A stretch of 64,000 bases of DNA from Odontocerum albicorne (GCA_949825065.1 OX463844.1:31590414-31654413), one strand, 5' to 3'; shown: positions 28,445 through 40,082, counted from the stretch's first letter. A program made the numbers and translations. The notes: generated from the sequence alone by a model not told the origin.

Positions 28445-29585
28445 TTAACTATCTGGAGATCATTAATTTTATGTGAATACCATAGAAACGTTCCTACATA
28501 ATAATATGGTCTATGAAATTGTATCAATTTCATTTTGATGACAGCAAAATAAAATGATGACATCATATTTCAATTAAAATCCCCCCAGTACACATCTTTT
28601 ACAACACTTGTGGTATATTTTGTGTTGGCATAAGGGTTGAAGAAGGTGGCGAAAATGGAAATTCATTCTTACCCACATATTGTACATATTTAATTTCACG
28701 TGTTTGCCAGCATGTTTTGTATTGGCTGAGTCAAATTTCATTAACAAAGGCTCGAGACTAAATTCAAAATAATTTGAAAAGGCTTCTTGTTCAACACGGG
28801 CGGAAGCGAGATACGAATAATAATTTGACGTTAGAAAATTTACTAAGAAATATATTTAAATTTTACTGGTTGATGGATTTTCTATTATAATTGTGTTCAG
28901 AATTTTTTTTATTAAATTTTGTTCATCATTTTTACCATAAAAAAAATTATTAAACTCAAATTGAGTAATTTATAAATAAATAATGTTCGATAGTATTCGA
29001 AGTGCAATAGTATTCGAATTATATTGTATCACTTGTTTTTTTTTCAAGACTTATGAATTACGATTAATCAGACATTTTCTCGGGAAAACTAGGCATTGTT
29101 TTTCATGGCACATTAATAGGTTTAGCCAGAAATTTCAGTTTACAAGACTCAACTAATTATCTACATAAGTTTACATTAAATAAGGTCTGGTTTGAAATCA
29201 GTCAATATCGAACTGGTACGCCAGATTTTTTAGCCAATATGCAAACCACTGGCTTAGAACATGTAAGTAAAATAACTGATCGGTCTCTGATACGAGTAAT
29301 GTTACTTTTAGTGACTTAAAATTCTGCGATTTTTAATATTTGTTTAATAGTGAGCAAACTATAATATTTTTCAAGGACAGTTAATACCTTTCACAGAGAC
29401 GTAAATAGATTCTACCAAATTACAATTCTGTGACAAATACAATATATTTCACTTTATGCAAGAATTTAAAATTTTGCAGTTTCACATACTCGTATTCTAT
29501 AAGAAATATGAAGTCCAAAACACAATTTTTCAATATTAATACCGTTTCACACACATTTTAACAATCATCATTAATATAACATAAC
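28445..29585. other. Non-coding AT-rich spacer
   Basis: No gene or repeat family supported. Confidence 0.4.
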
Positions 29586-29589
29586 ATAC

Positions 29590-29900
29590 TTAATATCTAT
29601 CCGTGAGTTTTGGATTCAATTCCTGAAAGCACACGAAAAAAAATTGACAATGATCCCAGTCTAATAAAAGAGTTCGTCTGATAACAATACTCGCGTTAGA
29701 AGTGCGTGTGTTGTATATTCACATGCGAAATAGTATTGCCAATATGTGCGATGGTGAACCGCGAGTTCCGTGGCCACTCCAGTGGTTCTAAGCCAGCAGG
29801 TTCGACGAATAAAGCCAAACACAAAGTTATCTCTTAGTCACGCTTTTATATATGTTCGATTTTAAACTTCCAATTTATTGAAGGGTTCTTTACGAATGAA
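29590..29900 (+). repeat. Composite SINE copy (family B)
   Basis: The head end is tggattcaattcctgaaagcac, followed by an A-rich linker, gtctaataaaagagttcgtc, the hairpin region (acaatactcgcg ... gcgtgtgttgt), gtagtattgcc-like and gtgcgatggtgaaccgcgag motifs, ccagtggttctaagccagc and agtcacgctttta. It is the copy that best shows head, linker and body in one piece on the plus strand. Confidence 0.7.
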
Positions 29901-29904
29901 TGAA

Positions 29905-30490
29905 TATAAAACCAACATCCATAATGGTAATTAATATACATATCAAAATAATAAAAATTGTAAGCTGGTACATGAACACATTATCAAAATTGAAAACACA
30001 ACAGACAAGTATATGAAATAATTTACATGTTTAAGAAATAAATTTACTTAACGTCTTAAATACGAATAAAACGCTCCTTTGTGCACCACCGAATTATCAA
30101 TTCCTCGGGGAAGTTTCCCAACTCGGATTCATCCAGAAGGTGGAATGAATAAAAGCAATTAGTGGGATTGTAAATACCCGAGTATCAGATTTATTCGAAA
30201 GTGCCGAAAGTTTCGTTAAAGAATGTTTCGAAAACAATCCGAGTATTTACTAAAAGAAAAGTTAGTATAGTACGTATTTATCCAACTGTATCCGTAGCGA
30301 ATAAAACAATAAAGTAACAAAGTACTTACAGAAACTCTATCAGAATTGAACAAAACTATAATATAATATTTGATTGGAAATAAATGGAAAAGAAAGTTTT
30401 TTTTATAGTTTTTATTTTAATTTTAATAGTCATGTCTCTTTGATACAAAGTTAATTTAAAAAAAAGAAAGCTAGTTAGGTTAAAGCATTC
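29905..30490. other. Non-coding spacer with a moderate-complexity stretch at 30060-30240
   Basis: Segment 30060-30240 (cgctcctttgtgcaccaccg, ttcctcggggaagtttccc, gtgccgaaagtttcgttaaag) is less AT-biased than its flanks. No open frame or repeat assignment is possible. Confidence 0.3.
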
Positions 30491-30499
30491 TTCTAATTA

Positions 30500-30690
30500 C
30501 AATTACTACGCGTCTTGTTGCCTGTCCACGTACGATGGCGAACTGCGAGTTACTTGCCTACTCCATGGTTATTAAGACTCGAAGGCTCGATTACTGGAGA
30601 CAAAGACAATATTGTCTCCCAATCACACTCTTCAACATATACTCACCATAGATTGAGATATTTTGAGGAGTAACATACGAAATAATTAAT
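30500..30690 (+). repeat. Composite SINE copy (family B), 5' truncated
   Basis: Starts within the body (cgcgtcttgttgcctgtccacg), then gatggcgaactgcgagttac, tgcctactccatgg, gactcgaaggctcgattactgg, gacaatattgtctccc and cacactcttcaacata. The tRNA head is absent. Confidence 0.7.
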
Positions 30691-30894
30691 GAAATTAATC
30701 TTGTTGAATATATGTTTAAAACTAAAGAGAGTCGTTCAGATCACTATTACATAATTCGTTCAGTTGATTGCTTTTTTAGAACTTTAAAACTTCATGACAT
30801 ATAATATGTACACAAAAAATAATACCAAAATAAAAACACAAAAATAAAAAATTCTATTACTTATAAGACATTTATTCATTAATATGGTATCCCT

Positions 30895-31230
30895 TAACAT
30901 ACCCGAATTAATGATATGGAAATATTGAAAAGCGTGGTCGGGAGACAATATTTTTTTCAGTACCAGTTATCGAAGCTTTGGTTTAAGAACCACTGAAGTA
31001 GGCAATTAACTGACAGTTCACCGTCCCACGTGATGGAAATACTACAGCACGTAGACAGACAACAACACTCGCACACGTCTAACGCGTGCGAGTGTTGTTA
31101 CCAGACAAACTCTTTATACAGACTGGAACCTATATTTCCTTCTTATTTTTTTGGGTATCATTAGGAACTCAAAACCCTCAAGTGGAAAACCAGTATCTTA
31201 CCAACTAAGTCATAGAGGTCGTCAATACGA
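30895..31230 (-). repeat. Composite SINE copy (family B), near full length, minus strand
   Basis: In minus-strand order: the tRNA-like head gacctctatgacttagttgg, the B-box side gggttttgagttccta, the linker, agtctgtataaagagtttgtctgg, a perfect 14-bp hairpin at 31061-31099, tgtagtatttccatcacgtgg, cagttaattgcctacttcagtgg, gacaatattgtctcccgacc-like sequence (here with gaaaaaaatattgtctcccg) and cacgcttttcaatat. This copy ties the tRNA head to the body. Confidence 0.75.
31061..31099. repeat. Perfect 14-bp stem hairpin inside the SINE body
   Basis: aacaacactcgcac and gtgcgagtgttgtt are exact inverted complements separated by 11 nt. Degenerate forms of the same stem occur in the other family B copies, for example around 28235, 29685 and 35495. 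Confidence 0.85.
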
Positions 31231-31844
31231 TGTATTATTCCTAGATGTACATCGAAACATTGCCTTGACAACAATATGTTCCCTAACACTGTTTATATCT
31301 AGCCAACAGTATTGAATTGTTTAATATATACTTGATGAATTGTTTAGGTTTGACGAGTCCCGTCAATTGTTTAGGCGTCTTAACAAGGAGTAGGTAATGA
31401 ATAATGTCCCCAGAATTCTGTCGATGTTAGACTTGCTGGGAGCACTGACCTATCGTTTGAATATGTCAAAGGTCAACTCGGAATATCTACAAATCGTTTA
31501 GATACAAATTGATTTTCTGGCTAACGCTTTATTACTACAAACATATGTATGCTTTGTGCTATTATAATAAAGAGTTGATTAAACTTTTTATTTTTTATTA
31601 TTAAAATAATAAATAACATTAAATGTTAAACTAAGCTGGTACAAAGACAAATATACTCGAACCAAGAATGTTAAGAATATAAATATGATCGTTTTCAACA
31701 GTGTTTTAGTGTCTCCTTTGGTGTACGTAAATGAAACATAAACGTTGAAAAATACTTAAAAAAGCCGAAGAATAGTTGTAGAAACACGTTTACTATTTCG
31801 GTGGGTAGAATAAATAAATAAATATAAACTGACAAAACATATTT

Positions 31845-32050
31845 ACGAATATCAATCAAGGGTGTGTGAAAAGAAAGCCAAGAAAAGTGTGTCAAGAGTT
31901 AGACCAAGTGAATAAAAATTTCTAAAAAATCTGAAAATTTGTCGAAGCTATGTGTATATAAAGGATGCAAAATATGTGGGAACTGGTGTTTCTCTCTTTT
32001 TACCTCTTTCAACAGGAAAACAGTGTGCTGAGGTACTCGTATATAACATA
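31845..32050 (+). pseudogene. Non-LTR retrotransposon 3' relic
   Basis: gtgtgaaaagaaagccaag, gaccaagtgaataaaaattt, gtatataaaggatgc and ttctctctttttacctctttcaacaggaaa match, with frame loss, the order of parts in the better copy at 41990-42215. Only the last ~200 bp is recognisable. Confidence 0.5.
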
Positions 32051-32059
32051 TGTATGTGA

Positions 32060-33545
32060 TTAAATTTTACATCGTCCCTCAGTAATAATGTTTTTTCTTC
32101 CATAAGGGTTTTACTTCATTTAAAATAGATGCAAATACTAACACTGACAGAGCATAGTCAAAGTATTATAACATAACAAACACTAACACTGACACAGCGT
32201 AGTCTATTACATTACATTTTAAAATTTTGGTCGATACTTGGAATTCAAAGTAAGAGTTAATTCACAGAAGAATCAATTTAATCATCAACAAATTGTTTCA
32301 CATTCACGCCTTCAAAAAGTAATGTATTTTCGGTCTAGTCATAGGAAAATATGTTGTACTCTAACGCAACAAACATCACTTTCCACGTTATAATTTATAA
32401 TTCTTTTGACCAAACTTTCCAAATGGATTATATTTTTATGTTTAACTATTGGAGCCGATCAAGTTCGAATTAGAACATAATTTCCATTATTATTTCTGTT
32501 AATTTTTTTGCAAGATTATAGGAATAAAATTGATCTTTGAAATTACCATGCCATATATTATCCAATAAATTTTCTCTTGTTTGGAAATTAATATGAAGGT
32601 TCCCACATGTTGACCATTACACTTTGACTTCTGTGCAAATAGCAAACCAAATTACGAGGATCCGTTTAATAACCCGTCAGATGCGAGCAATATTAAATCT
32701 ATATCTTACATACGAGTATGTTTGCCCTCTCGACATCTGAAACTATTAGATTACTACATAAAGTTGCATTAATTAAGGGCACTTTCACTGGCAATCAGGT
32801 GCGTGGTTGAAGCTAGCAAGTGGCTCGAAGAGTTCGGCTGCATATCCTGGCAACGTACGCACATTAGCCTCCCCAATATGCCTTCTCGGGAACTGATTTA
32901 CATGAGAGTTGCCGTATATTTATTTGTAGTGCTCTTCACAATCTTCACTGACGGGGTTTAAAGCCAAATGGTGCAATTCAATTGCAAAATAAAATTTACA
33001 ATTTAAATTATCGTAATAATCAGTTCACAATATTTATAGCACGTACCTATTCACCAGTCACTTATATTATTAATACTTGTATTATACATACATGCTTTTA
33101 AAATGAATTTGTGAAATGTGTTATTAAAATATAGTAAATTTAGTTTAATTTCTAATCGTTTATGGTAAAAAAAAGATTATATCTCTACGCTGAAGTTTTC
33201 ATCAGGTAAATTGATAAAAACGTTTATCAAGATAGTAGAAACACACGCCCCGAAAATAAAGTGGCAATAGTACAATAGCAAATAAAGTTATTGACTCATA
33301 AAAGCGAATTTAAATTTCTTATTTATTGCGTTATTCGCTTTATTGAATGGTACATAAAGAAAACAAAATGAAAAGAAATTCCTCAATTTACTAAATGATG
33401 TTTGAAAGAAATCTATTATTTATTTAATAAGACAATGTTCTTAATTATTTTATTTTTAATACGTTACGATAAACTTAATCTTAAGATATTTTGATAAATA
33501 TTTTTGAAATATAATAAAAAATAAACGCAAAAATAATTTTAACTT
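32060..33545. other. Non-coding spacer
   Basis: A minor direct duplication (ctaacactgacagagcatagtc / ctaacactgacacagcgtagtc) lies at 32138-32208. Segment 32800-32960 is less AT-biased (gctagcaagtggctcgaagagttcgg) but unidentified. No coding frame supported. Confidence 0.4.
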
Positions 33546-33549
33546 TCCT

Positions 33550-34025
33550 AAGCGTAAAAAAGATATGGTAGTGAAACGTGGACGCTGGGCAAGACTGAAA
33601 AGAGCCAAACAAATGCTGTAGAAATGCTTGCACTTAAATGAATATATGGAGTGGCCATGTATGTCAGAATATGGAATGAAGTGATTGGGGATGAGTGTGA
33701 AATTAATGTTGAGCAAGGTAAAGAAGACCAATTTGAGATGGTTTGAACATGTGGAACGAATGAATTAAAAAAGACTAATAAAACAAATATCTAGTGCAAA
33801 TATTCGTGAAAAGCGTGGCAGAAGAAGACCAAGGTAAGTATAATGGGATCCAGTGTATGATATTGTGAAAGAAAAAAATTAAAAAAGTCAGAAGAATCGT
33901 AAAAGCTGTATAAGAACGGGTATGGATGTGGAAAAAGTGAAAGATGTGTGTCGCGATAGGAAAATCTGGCGTTCTCTCCTTTTTGCCTTCACCGATAGAG
34001 AGACGGCGTGATGGTATATAGAACG
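33550..34025 (+). pseudogene. Non-LTR retrotransposon C-terminal relic, one of the clearest copies
   Basis: The plus strand codes, in shifting frames, for SETW-like (gtgaaacgtggacgctgggcaag), NAVEM (aatgctgtagaaatg), the RRIYGV-like region, LRWFEHVERMN-like (tttgagatggtttgaacatgtgg), GRRRPR-like (ggcagaagaagaccaagg), MDVEKVKDVCRDRKIWRS (33922-33975) and the terminal agagagacggcgtgatgg. This order is diagnostic of the 3' region of an endonuclease/reverse-transcriptase non-LTR family. The RT domain itself is missing and several stops and frameshifts are present. Confidence 0.75.
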
Positions 34026-34029
34026 TATG

Positions 34030-34631
34030 TTAAAACGTTGAAAAAAATTTATTGAAAATTTACAAATATTGTTATTTTTAAATAACCTGAATATTTTTAA
34101 ACATATCCACTTTTCTATTAAGATAAGTCTTCTGTACTATCGAAAAAAATGACAAATTTGAAATAAACCTGGTTCAAAATTTTTGAAAATAATTTTAACT
34201 ATTCCACTATTCATCTCAACATCTACTCATACACTAAGGACGTAGGTGGCGTCTTAGAAACTGATTAGCATTCCTACCCACTAGAATTGTGGTCTCATAA
34301 ATACGCTTCCCCCCGAACATAAATTCAAAATTAATCAATTATCATACATTAGGCCTAATAATTGGAAATGAAACCGTATGATACTTTGTCTCTGACATGA
34401 AATATCATTTTAAACGCACCCACGTCTCGCACAAGTATTTTATCAAAGCAGTCCTATTATTCTTGTATGAATAGTTAATGTTTACACATATGAGATTGAT
34501 ATTTTATTCAAAGTATATTAAAACAATCACTTTTGAATACCTGTTCTATTAGCCATTTTCTTATTTTTTTGTGTACCAACATCGAATTAATTTTCAGTGT
34601 ATTACTTTATCTTTCATATCCATACAGTGAA
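34030..34631. other. Non-coding AT-rich spacer
   Basis: No gene or repeat family supported. Confidence 0.4.
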
Positions 34632-34787
34632 CAGTAGACTCTCGATTGTCCGGGTTGCGGATTAACTGGAGCAGTAAAAAATCTAATTTATTTTTTAACG
34701 TTTCGAAAAAATATTTTAAATGTCTTAGAAAATCGGATTTTTTAACTGCCTCAGATAATGTGATCCCGGGCAATTGATAGTCTATTG
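34632..34787. mobile_element. pogo/Tigger-like MITE, 156 bp
   Basis: The left end cagtagactctcgattgtccggg and the right end cccgggcaattgatagtctattg are imperfect inverted repeats of about 23 bp. The CAGTAGACTCTCGATT start is the characteristic terminus of pogo/Tigger-type DNA transposons. The interior is AT-rich and non-coding, so this is a deletion derivative. A TA lies on the right flank but not on the left, so a target duplication is not confirmed. Confidence 0.65.
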
Positions 34788-34794
34788 TATTAAA

Positions 34795-35465
34795 TGTATT
34801 TATGAGTAGTATACATATATACTATTTGTTTGTGAAATTTACTGTCGATTTTAAACATCAAAATAGTTGCAATATTTAATTTTAAAATTATTAATTTCGA
34901 GTGCACTTGAATACGAAATCTACGTATTACAAAAAGGATAATAATTTAAAATTTTACATAACACTTATCCAAAAAAATATGACAAAGAAATATATACATA
35001 TAATATAAGTATACAACAGCCCATGGCAGTATCCTGCTCTAAGGATTCTTAAAATATAAAAGCATACACAAATAAATAGTCTGCTTAGATTTTTTTAACC
35101 AAAATAGGTTTTATGGTACATAGGTAATTTATAAAAGGACCTCCATACAACGACTCAGGAAGCAACATAATAATGCAAACCGAATCATACACTGTAAGTG
35201 TCCACTCGCGCTACTACAGCGCATCTGTCATGTTCGTTGAAGGCTGAACACATGGGTTCATAGCCCTTATGAAGCATCGAATGGCGAATATAAAAGAGAA
35301 AGAGAAAGAAAATTTAAAGTTTTTCGATAAGTATTGAAAGCAAAATCCAAGGGTAGTAAGGTATGAAAATAAACAGAAAACAAAAACGAATAATAGACAA
35401 AAGACCTCGGAAAAGGAGTTTAAAACTCGAGTTATGGGAAAAAAATAATATTTTGCGAAATAGAT
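34795..35465. other. Non-coding spacer with weak tRNA-like text
   Basis: At about 35205-35265 the plus strand has gcgctactacagcgc and a B-box-like gggttcatagccc. The resemblance is too weak to call a SINE. A 114-codon minus-strand frame overlapping purine-rich sequence at 35285-35400 is likely chance. Confidence 0.35.
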
Positions 35466-35469
35466 TATA

Positions 35470-35665
35470 CTAAAGGGTGCCAGCCTAGTAACAACACTCG
35501 CGTACGCTAGACTGTGTGATTGTTGTTGCCTTTTCACGTGCAGTGGTATTGCCAACACATGTGATTACTACGAGTTCCCGAAAGGCTCGCTTAATGAGCC
35601 CCAAGACAATTTTGTCCATAATATGTCAGCAATGTCAGTTTGGATGTGTTGAAGAGTGTCATATG
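35470..35665 (+). repeat. Composite SINE copy (family B)
   Basis: ggtgccagcctagtaacaac, a hairpin region acaacactcgcgtacg / gattgttgttg, gtggtattgccaacacatgtg, acgagttcccgaaaggctcg and agacaattttgtcc follow the family order, with deletions in the middle. No tRNA head is visible. Confidence 0.6.
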
Positions 35666-35669
35666 AATA

Positions 35670-36260
35670 AATTAAATTTAGGTAATGAAAGTTATAATTA
35701 TTCGAATGATACTGTTTCCAAAAAAAATTGCATAAGTAACTTCCATTACAAAATAATGTTTTCCTAAAACTATTTAATTCATACATCTCCAAAATAGAAT
35801 CTTCTTTAATTGGCTTCCCACAAACACAATTAATATTGTATAATATAAACAGGGCATAATGCATCCTTGTGAAATCTCCAGACACGTCTAGTGATCATAC
35901 AAATTATTTATATCCATATGTCCCGATGAAGGAGTGCACAGAGCTCGGAATGGAGCGTAATGTATTCACTTGTTAGTCCTCTTCATACTCCTTAATATAA
36001 TATGAATCCTTCGCCAGTTGATATTGACATTGCAAGACGGAGAGCGTAGTGGCGCAAAGGAGACGCTAACTTCACTTTAAATTACAATTTATTAGGTATT
36101 GTGTACATATCTGAATCGAAGCACAATGCCTGACGCGTCTGGTAATAATAACTGAGGGCGCCCTCCAATACAGCTATAAGAGCTTTTCAAGACACTCGTA
36201 CTACTCGTATTATACAAATGTATGCATATTATTATGCTAAAGAGCTGCTGATAACAGTCA
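35670..36260. other. Non-coding spacer
   Basis: Contains ccgatgaaggagtgcacagagctcgg at 35923-35948, whose start is shared with 60421-60435 (ccgatgaaggagtaagg), a small dispersed motif. No coding frame supported. Confidence 0.4.
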
Positions 36261-36264
36261 AGTT

Positions 36265-36660
36265 AAGATAATATCAAATAAGTTTAATGACCATCTGGGC
36301 GTAAGTGAAGTATTTGCATAGCTTTATTGTACTACCATAAGGTCGAATCTCTTTTAAATTAAATAACACATGTACATACAATAATACCGTGTCCTTTATG
36401 GCGTAGGCACAGATAACATATCTCCATACTTTTCTTTTCAAGCATACAACTTTCACCTTCTCCACATTCATACATCTCGTCAAGTACAATATTCAATTAT
36501 TCATGCTTCTCACTTTAGTTTCTTTCAAAGTCTGATTCACTTGATCCAGTCACGTTTTCTTCGGTCTAAGCTCACCTTACACTTCTGACTTGTATACTCA
36601 CTTTTTTTCATAGTTCATGCATCTCCATAGCATTACTTTTATAGTTGAATAATTCATTAA
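36265..36660 (-). pseudogene. Non-LTR retrotransposon C-terminal relic, minus strand
   Basis: On the minus strand the residues MNVEKVKVVC and VWRYVICAY (about 36400-36480) match the C-terminal pattern of the family, preceded by aggtgagcttagaccgaag (the 'GR-P-K' region). The element's 3' end faces left. It sits next to the 68-bp minisatellite. Confidence 0.65.
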
Positions 36661-36760
36661 TTCAGCATTCTTCAACGAATTTTGAACATATATCTTTAGT
36701 TTGTGTCTCCGTTCAGATCTATCATATTCCATCTCCACCGAGATCGCGTAATGCCTTTTA

Positions 36761-37100
36761 TTTTTCCACATTTATATGGCCTATGTCCGTGAGTATAATG
36801 GGATTTTGCATACATTGCCTACTTAATATTTTTCCACATTTATATGGCCTATGTCCGTGAGTATAATGGGATTTTGCATACATTACCTACTTAATATTTT
36901 TCCACATTTATATGGCCTATGTCCGTGAGTATAATGGGATTTTGCATACATTGCCTACTTAATATTTTTCCACATTTATATGGCCTATGTCCGTGAGTAT
37001 AATGGGATTTTGCATACATTGCCTACTTAATATTTTTCCACATTTATATGGCCTATGTCCGTGAGTATAATGGGATTTTGCATACATTGCCTACTTAAAA
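36761..37100. repeat. 68-bp minisatellite, five copies
   Basis: Units start at 36761, 36829, 36897, 36965 and 37033 with tttttccacatttatatggcc and continue through tatgtccgtgagtataatggg to attgcctacttaa. Copies are almost identical (one g/a change), so expansion is recent. Confidence 0.95.
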
Positions 37101-37104
37101 AATT

Positions 37105-37615
37105 TTATGTTTTTCGTCCAAGATTACATTTAATGGTGTTTCTGGAAGGCTTTCTAAAATATGGAGAAACTGGACATCGACGTTTCAGTTAATATAGATT
37201 ATTCTTGATGATCACACTTTGGATGCACCACAGATAGATAGAAAAGGATAAAACCAAATTTAAAAAAAATAGACTTATACGAGTACATCCATGAATTTTG
37301 CAAACAACAAAGGCTTTGGTTACATGCCGTTATATCGTAACCTTCTATAAAATACTCATAATACATTCCTTTTTGCTAAATAAAGTTATATTAATTAACC
37401 TAAAGATAATGCAAATGTTCATTTGCACTGTTACCTGGTATTATTGAAGCCATGTCGGAAATCTGAAGGATCCTCCTGGACTAGTGAGGAATAGCTGTTC
37501 AGAGTCTCGGTCCAATTATCACCAACTATAACACGTTCATCGGATAACTTCAGACTTTTTGGATATTTATAAGAATATTTAGGAATTTTATATATTTAAG
37601 TAGGACAGTGTTTGA
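37105..37615. other. Non-coding spacer
   Basis: No gene or repeat family supported. Confidence 0.4.
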
Positions 37616-37619
37616 TTGT

Positions 37620-37985
37620 TATATTAACGAGCGAATATAATTTGAATTATACGACAGAATACGAAATGGGATGAATGTAAATGTAAATGTAAACTTAAGG
37701 TTGGTAAATTGAGTAAAACAAAAAAAAGCAAGTCAGCAAGCAAGCAGTCTAAGATGGTTTGGGCACGTGAAACAAATGAATGAAGAAAGACTAACAAAAC
37801 CAATATAGGTGGTAGAGGAATACGAGGATAAGTATTGTTAGATCAAGTGTACGGTATTTCGAAAGAGGAAAATTAAAAAAAGAGAATGTGTATTGATGTG
37901 CTACAGGCGAAAGATGTGTGTTGCGATATGAAAGTCTTGCGCTCTCTCCTGTCTGCCTACCCCGTCAAGTATATGTATGATTTGT
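37620..37985 (+). pseudogene. Non-LTR retrotransposon C-terminal relic
   Basis: ctaagatggtttgggcacgtg and aaacaaatgaatgaagaaag (the LRWFGHV-x-x-MNEER region) are followed by decayed G-R-P sequence, gatgtgctacaggcgaaagatgtg (the M-x-V-x-x-A-K-D-V-C region) and gcgctctctcctgtctgcctaccccgt. It is slightly better preserved around 'WFGHV' than the copy at 33550. Confidence 0.7.
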
Positions 37986-37989
37986 ATAA

Positions 37990-39575
37990 ACTATGTTGGT
38001 CTCAATTTCGAGTTCAATGCAACATAGATTCGGTGTCCAAACAATCACATATGATTCATAATGCTTCCCGTTTTTTTCCATTATAAAATTTAAAAAGCCA
38101 TTAGAACCTTTGAAAACAAAAAAATATACAAGAAACAATTTTATTCTTAGGTTTATTTAATGTTTTAATAAGTAAACATACCTCAAATATACTAAAATGT
38201 ATTATGATACAATTATGTCTTAAACCATTTTCATTCCAATAGAACACATAAAGAACGATCATTAGTATGTTCTCTAAAACATCTCAAAATTGGTTAAATA
38301 TGGTATGGACAAATTTTAAATATTTCATATTTGGCAGTGCTGTTTTTATAATTTTCTGTTAATTTAAAAAAACTGTCATAAAAATGTTATTTTTATTATT
38401 CTTTTTGATACTTGAACAATCTCTTAAGTTTTTCTTTCAATTTTAATATTTTGGTCCAAACGCTGAGATTTATCGGTAATTGTAACGATAACATTTTCAC
38501 ATAATTTATGTTTTATTTCACAATAAAGATCAAAATAAGAGAACAAAAACAACGTTGTGTGAAAAGCACTTGTTAGGTTTTAATATGATACCCCTCAACC
38601 CGCAGTGTACGCCGGTGAGTCCCCAGAGCCGCATCCAGAGAATATACGGCCAACACAGGACCTACTTGAAATAATTATTGCACTCTTTAACCAGACCTAA
38701 TGTCTATTTAGTGTTTCTTGTAAAAATAAAACAGGTAAACTTAATGATCATTTACTTGAATGTACTTTTTAATTAACTTATGGACTTTAGTTGTATGATA
38801 TTACGAATTTGTGATATTTATAATAAAAAAAATGTATTGTTTTTAAATTATTTTAATCTTTATATTATTTTCATAGTTTTCTTGCTAATTATTTTGCCGT
38901 AATTTTAAACGTTTTTACGAATGACACATAGTAAGATTATCACTAGAATAACCCAGTAAAGCTACATATACGTATTTGAATAACACAGAGAACATTATCA
39001 CTTGGATACGAGAAAACACTTTAATCTATGAAATAAATTTTCGTAATTTTTTAACCATTAGAAAGAGATCACGAATTCAAAATGTAATTAATTAACATTA
39101 GAAATACATAAAGCCGTGCAGACATATAAATCAGTAATTAATAACCAAAGAATGAAAAAAATATTAATAAATATACATTATTTAAGTTAATAGATCATAA
39201 ACATAATATGAAATAGTAGACAAGTTAATACTTAGCGTTATTATTGTATTGTAGAAAAACAATATAGTAAAGCAATAAAAACAATATAACAAGAAAATAA
39301 TGGCACGAGAAAAGAGTCTCATATTATGAGGTAGACACTTAAATAAAGTAATAAAAGATTATTTTTTTCGCAATACAGTGCTCTCAAAAAATATACAAAG
39401 CTGTTATCAGCTTACTTATGTACAATTACAAAATACGTAACATCAGATGAAAACTAGATATGGAAGTGACATCACTCCGGAACTAAATATGTATTATACG
39501 TAGGGAATAGAAACTGAAACTGATTCGAGAAGAACATTTACAGTCGACAGTGCCTCTGTAAAGGAAAAAGCAGTA
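37990..39575. other. Non-coding AT-rich spacer
   Basis: A GC-richer patch at 38592-38665 (ccgcagtgtacgccggtgagtccccag) is unexplained. Otherwise no gene or repeat supported. Confidence 0.4.
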
Positions 39576-39582
39576 ACTACAA

Positions 39583-39670
39583 ACTACGTAGCCTAGTTTG
39601 TAAGACCTGTCTTCAAACTTACGGGTTTGATATCCGTCGGATCTCTGATATTTTTAAAAGTATCAGAGAT
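39583..39670 (+). repeat. tRNA-derived SINE head plus short hairpin
   Basis: gtagcctagtttgtaagacctgtcttcaaac is a recognisable tRNA-like head. The B-box region is gggtttgatatccgtcgg. Directly after it gatctctgata and tatcagagatc form an 11-bp stem. Confidence 0.6.
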
Positions 39671-39789
39671 CTATATATACACGTATACTTATCATTATAA
39701 TCTTACGTATTAACGTATAATCCTACGTATGTTATACTTATAATATCTTTACAAGTACGTAGATATGTACGTATGTATAAAACTATCAT

Positions 39790-40070
39790 CATTCATTTTA
39801 TCTACGTAGGCGTACCATCTCAATGTACCTTCTTCCTCTTGAGAACTGCATCTTTTTTCAATCTGCATTATTTCATTAGGTCCTCATTCCTTATGCTATC
39901 ATAAATCATTATTCCATATATTCTATGTAACGCTCTCGTTTCTATCACATTTGTCTTAAATTCATTACTTTTTATCATGTTCACGTTTCACTTGCATATT
40001 CTAATGTTCCAAGATTCCATCATGAGCAAACTGCTTTGCTTATACTGAAATGTTCCAGTTGCAAACAATT
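39790..40070 (-). pseudogene. Non-LTR retrotransposon coding relic, minus strand
   Basis: The reverse complement shows aaatgtgatagaaacgagagcgttacatagaatatatgg (the M-R-x-x-R-x-I-Y-G region), gcataaggaatgaggacc (I-R-N-E) and ttgagatggtacgcctacgtag (L-R-W-x-x-H-V). It covers the segment just upstream of the tails seen at 33550 and 41740. Confidence 0.55.
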
Positions 40071-40082
40071 TTTAAAACCCAA

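Noticed and set aside
35205..35265. Another tRNA-derived SINE
   Set aside because: Only a weak gggttcatagccc and a short palindrome are present. No head or tail shared with the other copies.
35214..35558. 114-codon minus-strand frame
   Set aside because: Overlaps purine-rich low-complexity DNA and a SINE copy. The Phe/Ser-rich content reflects the repeats.
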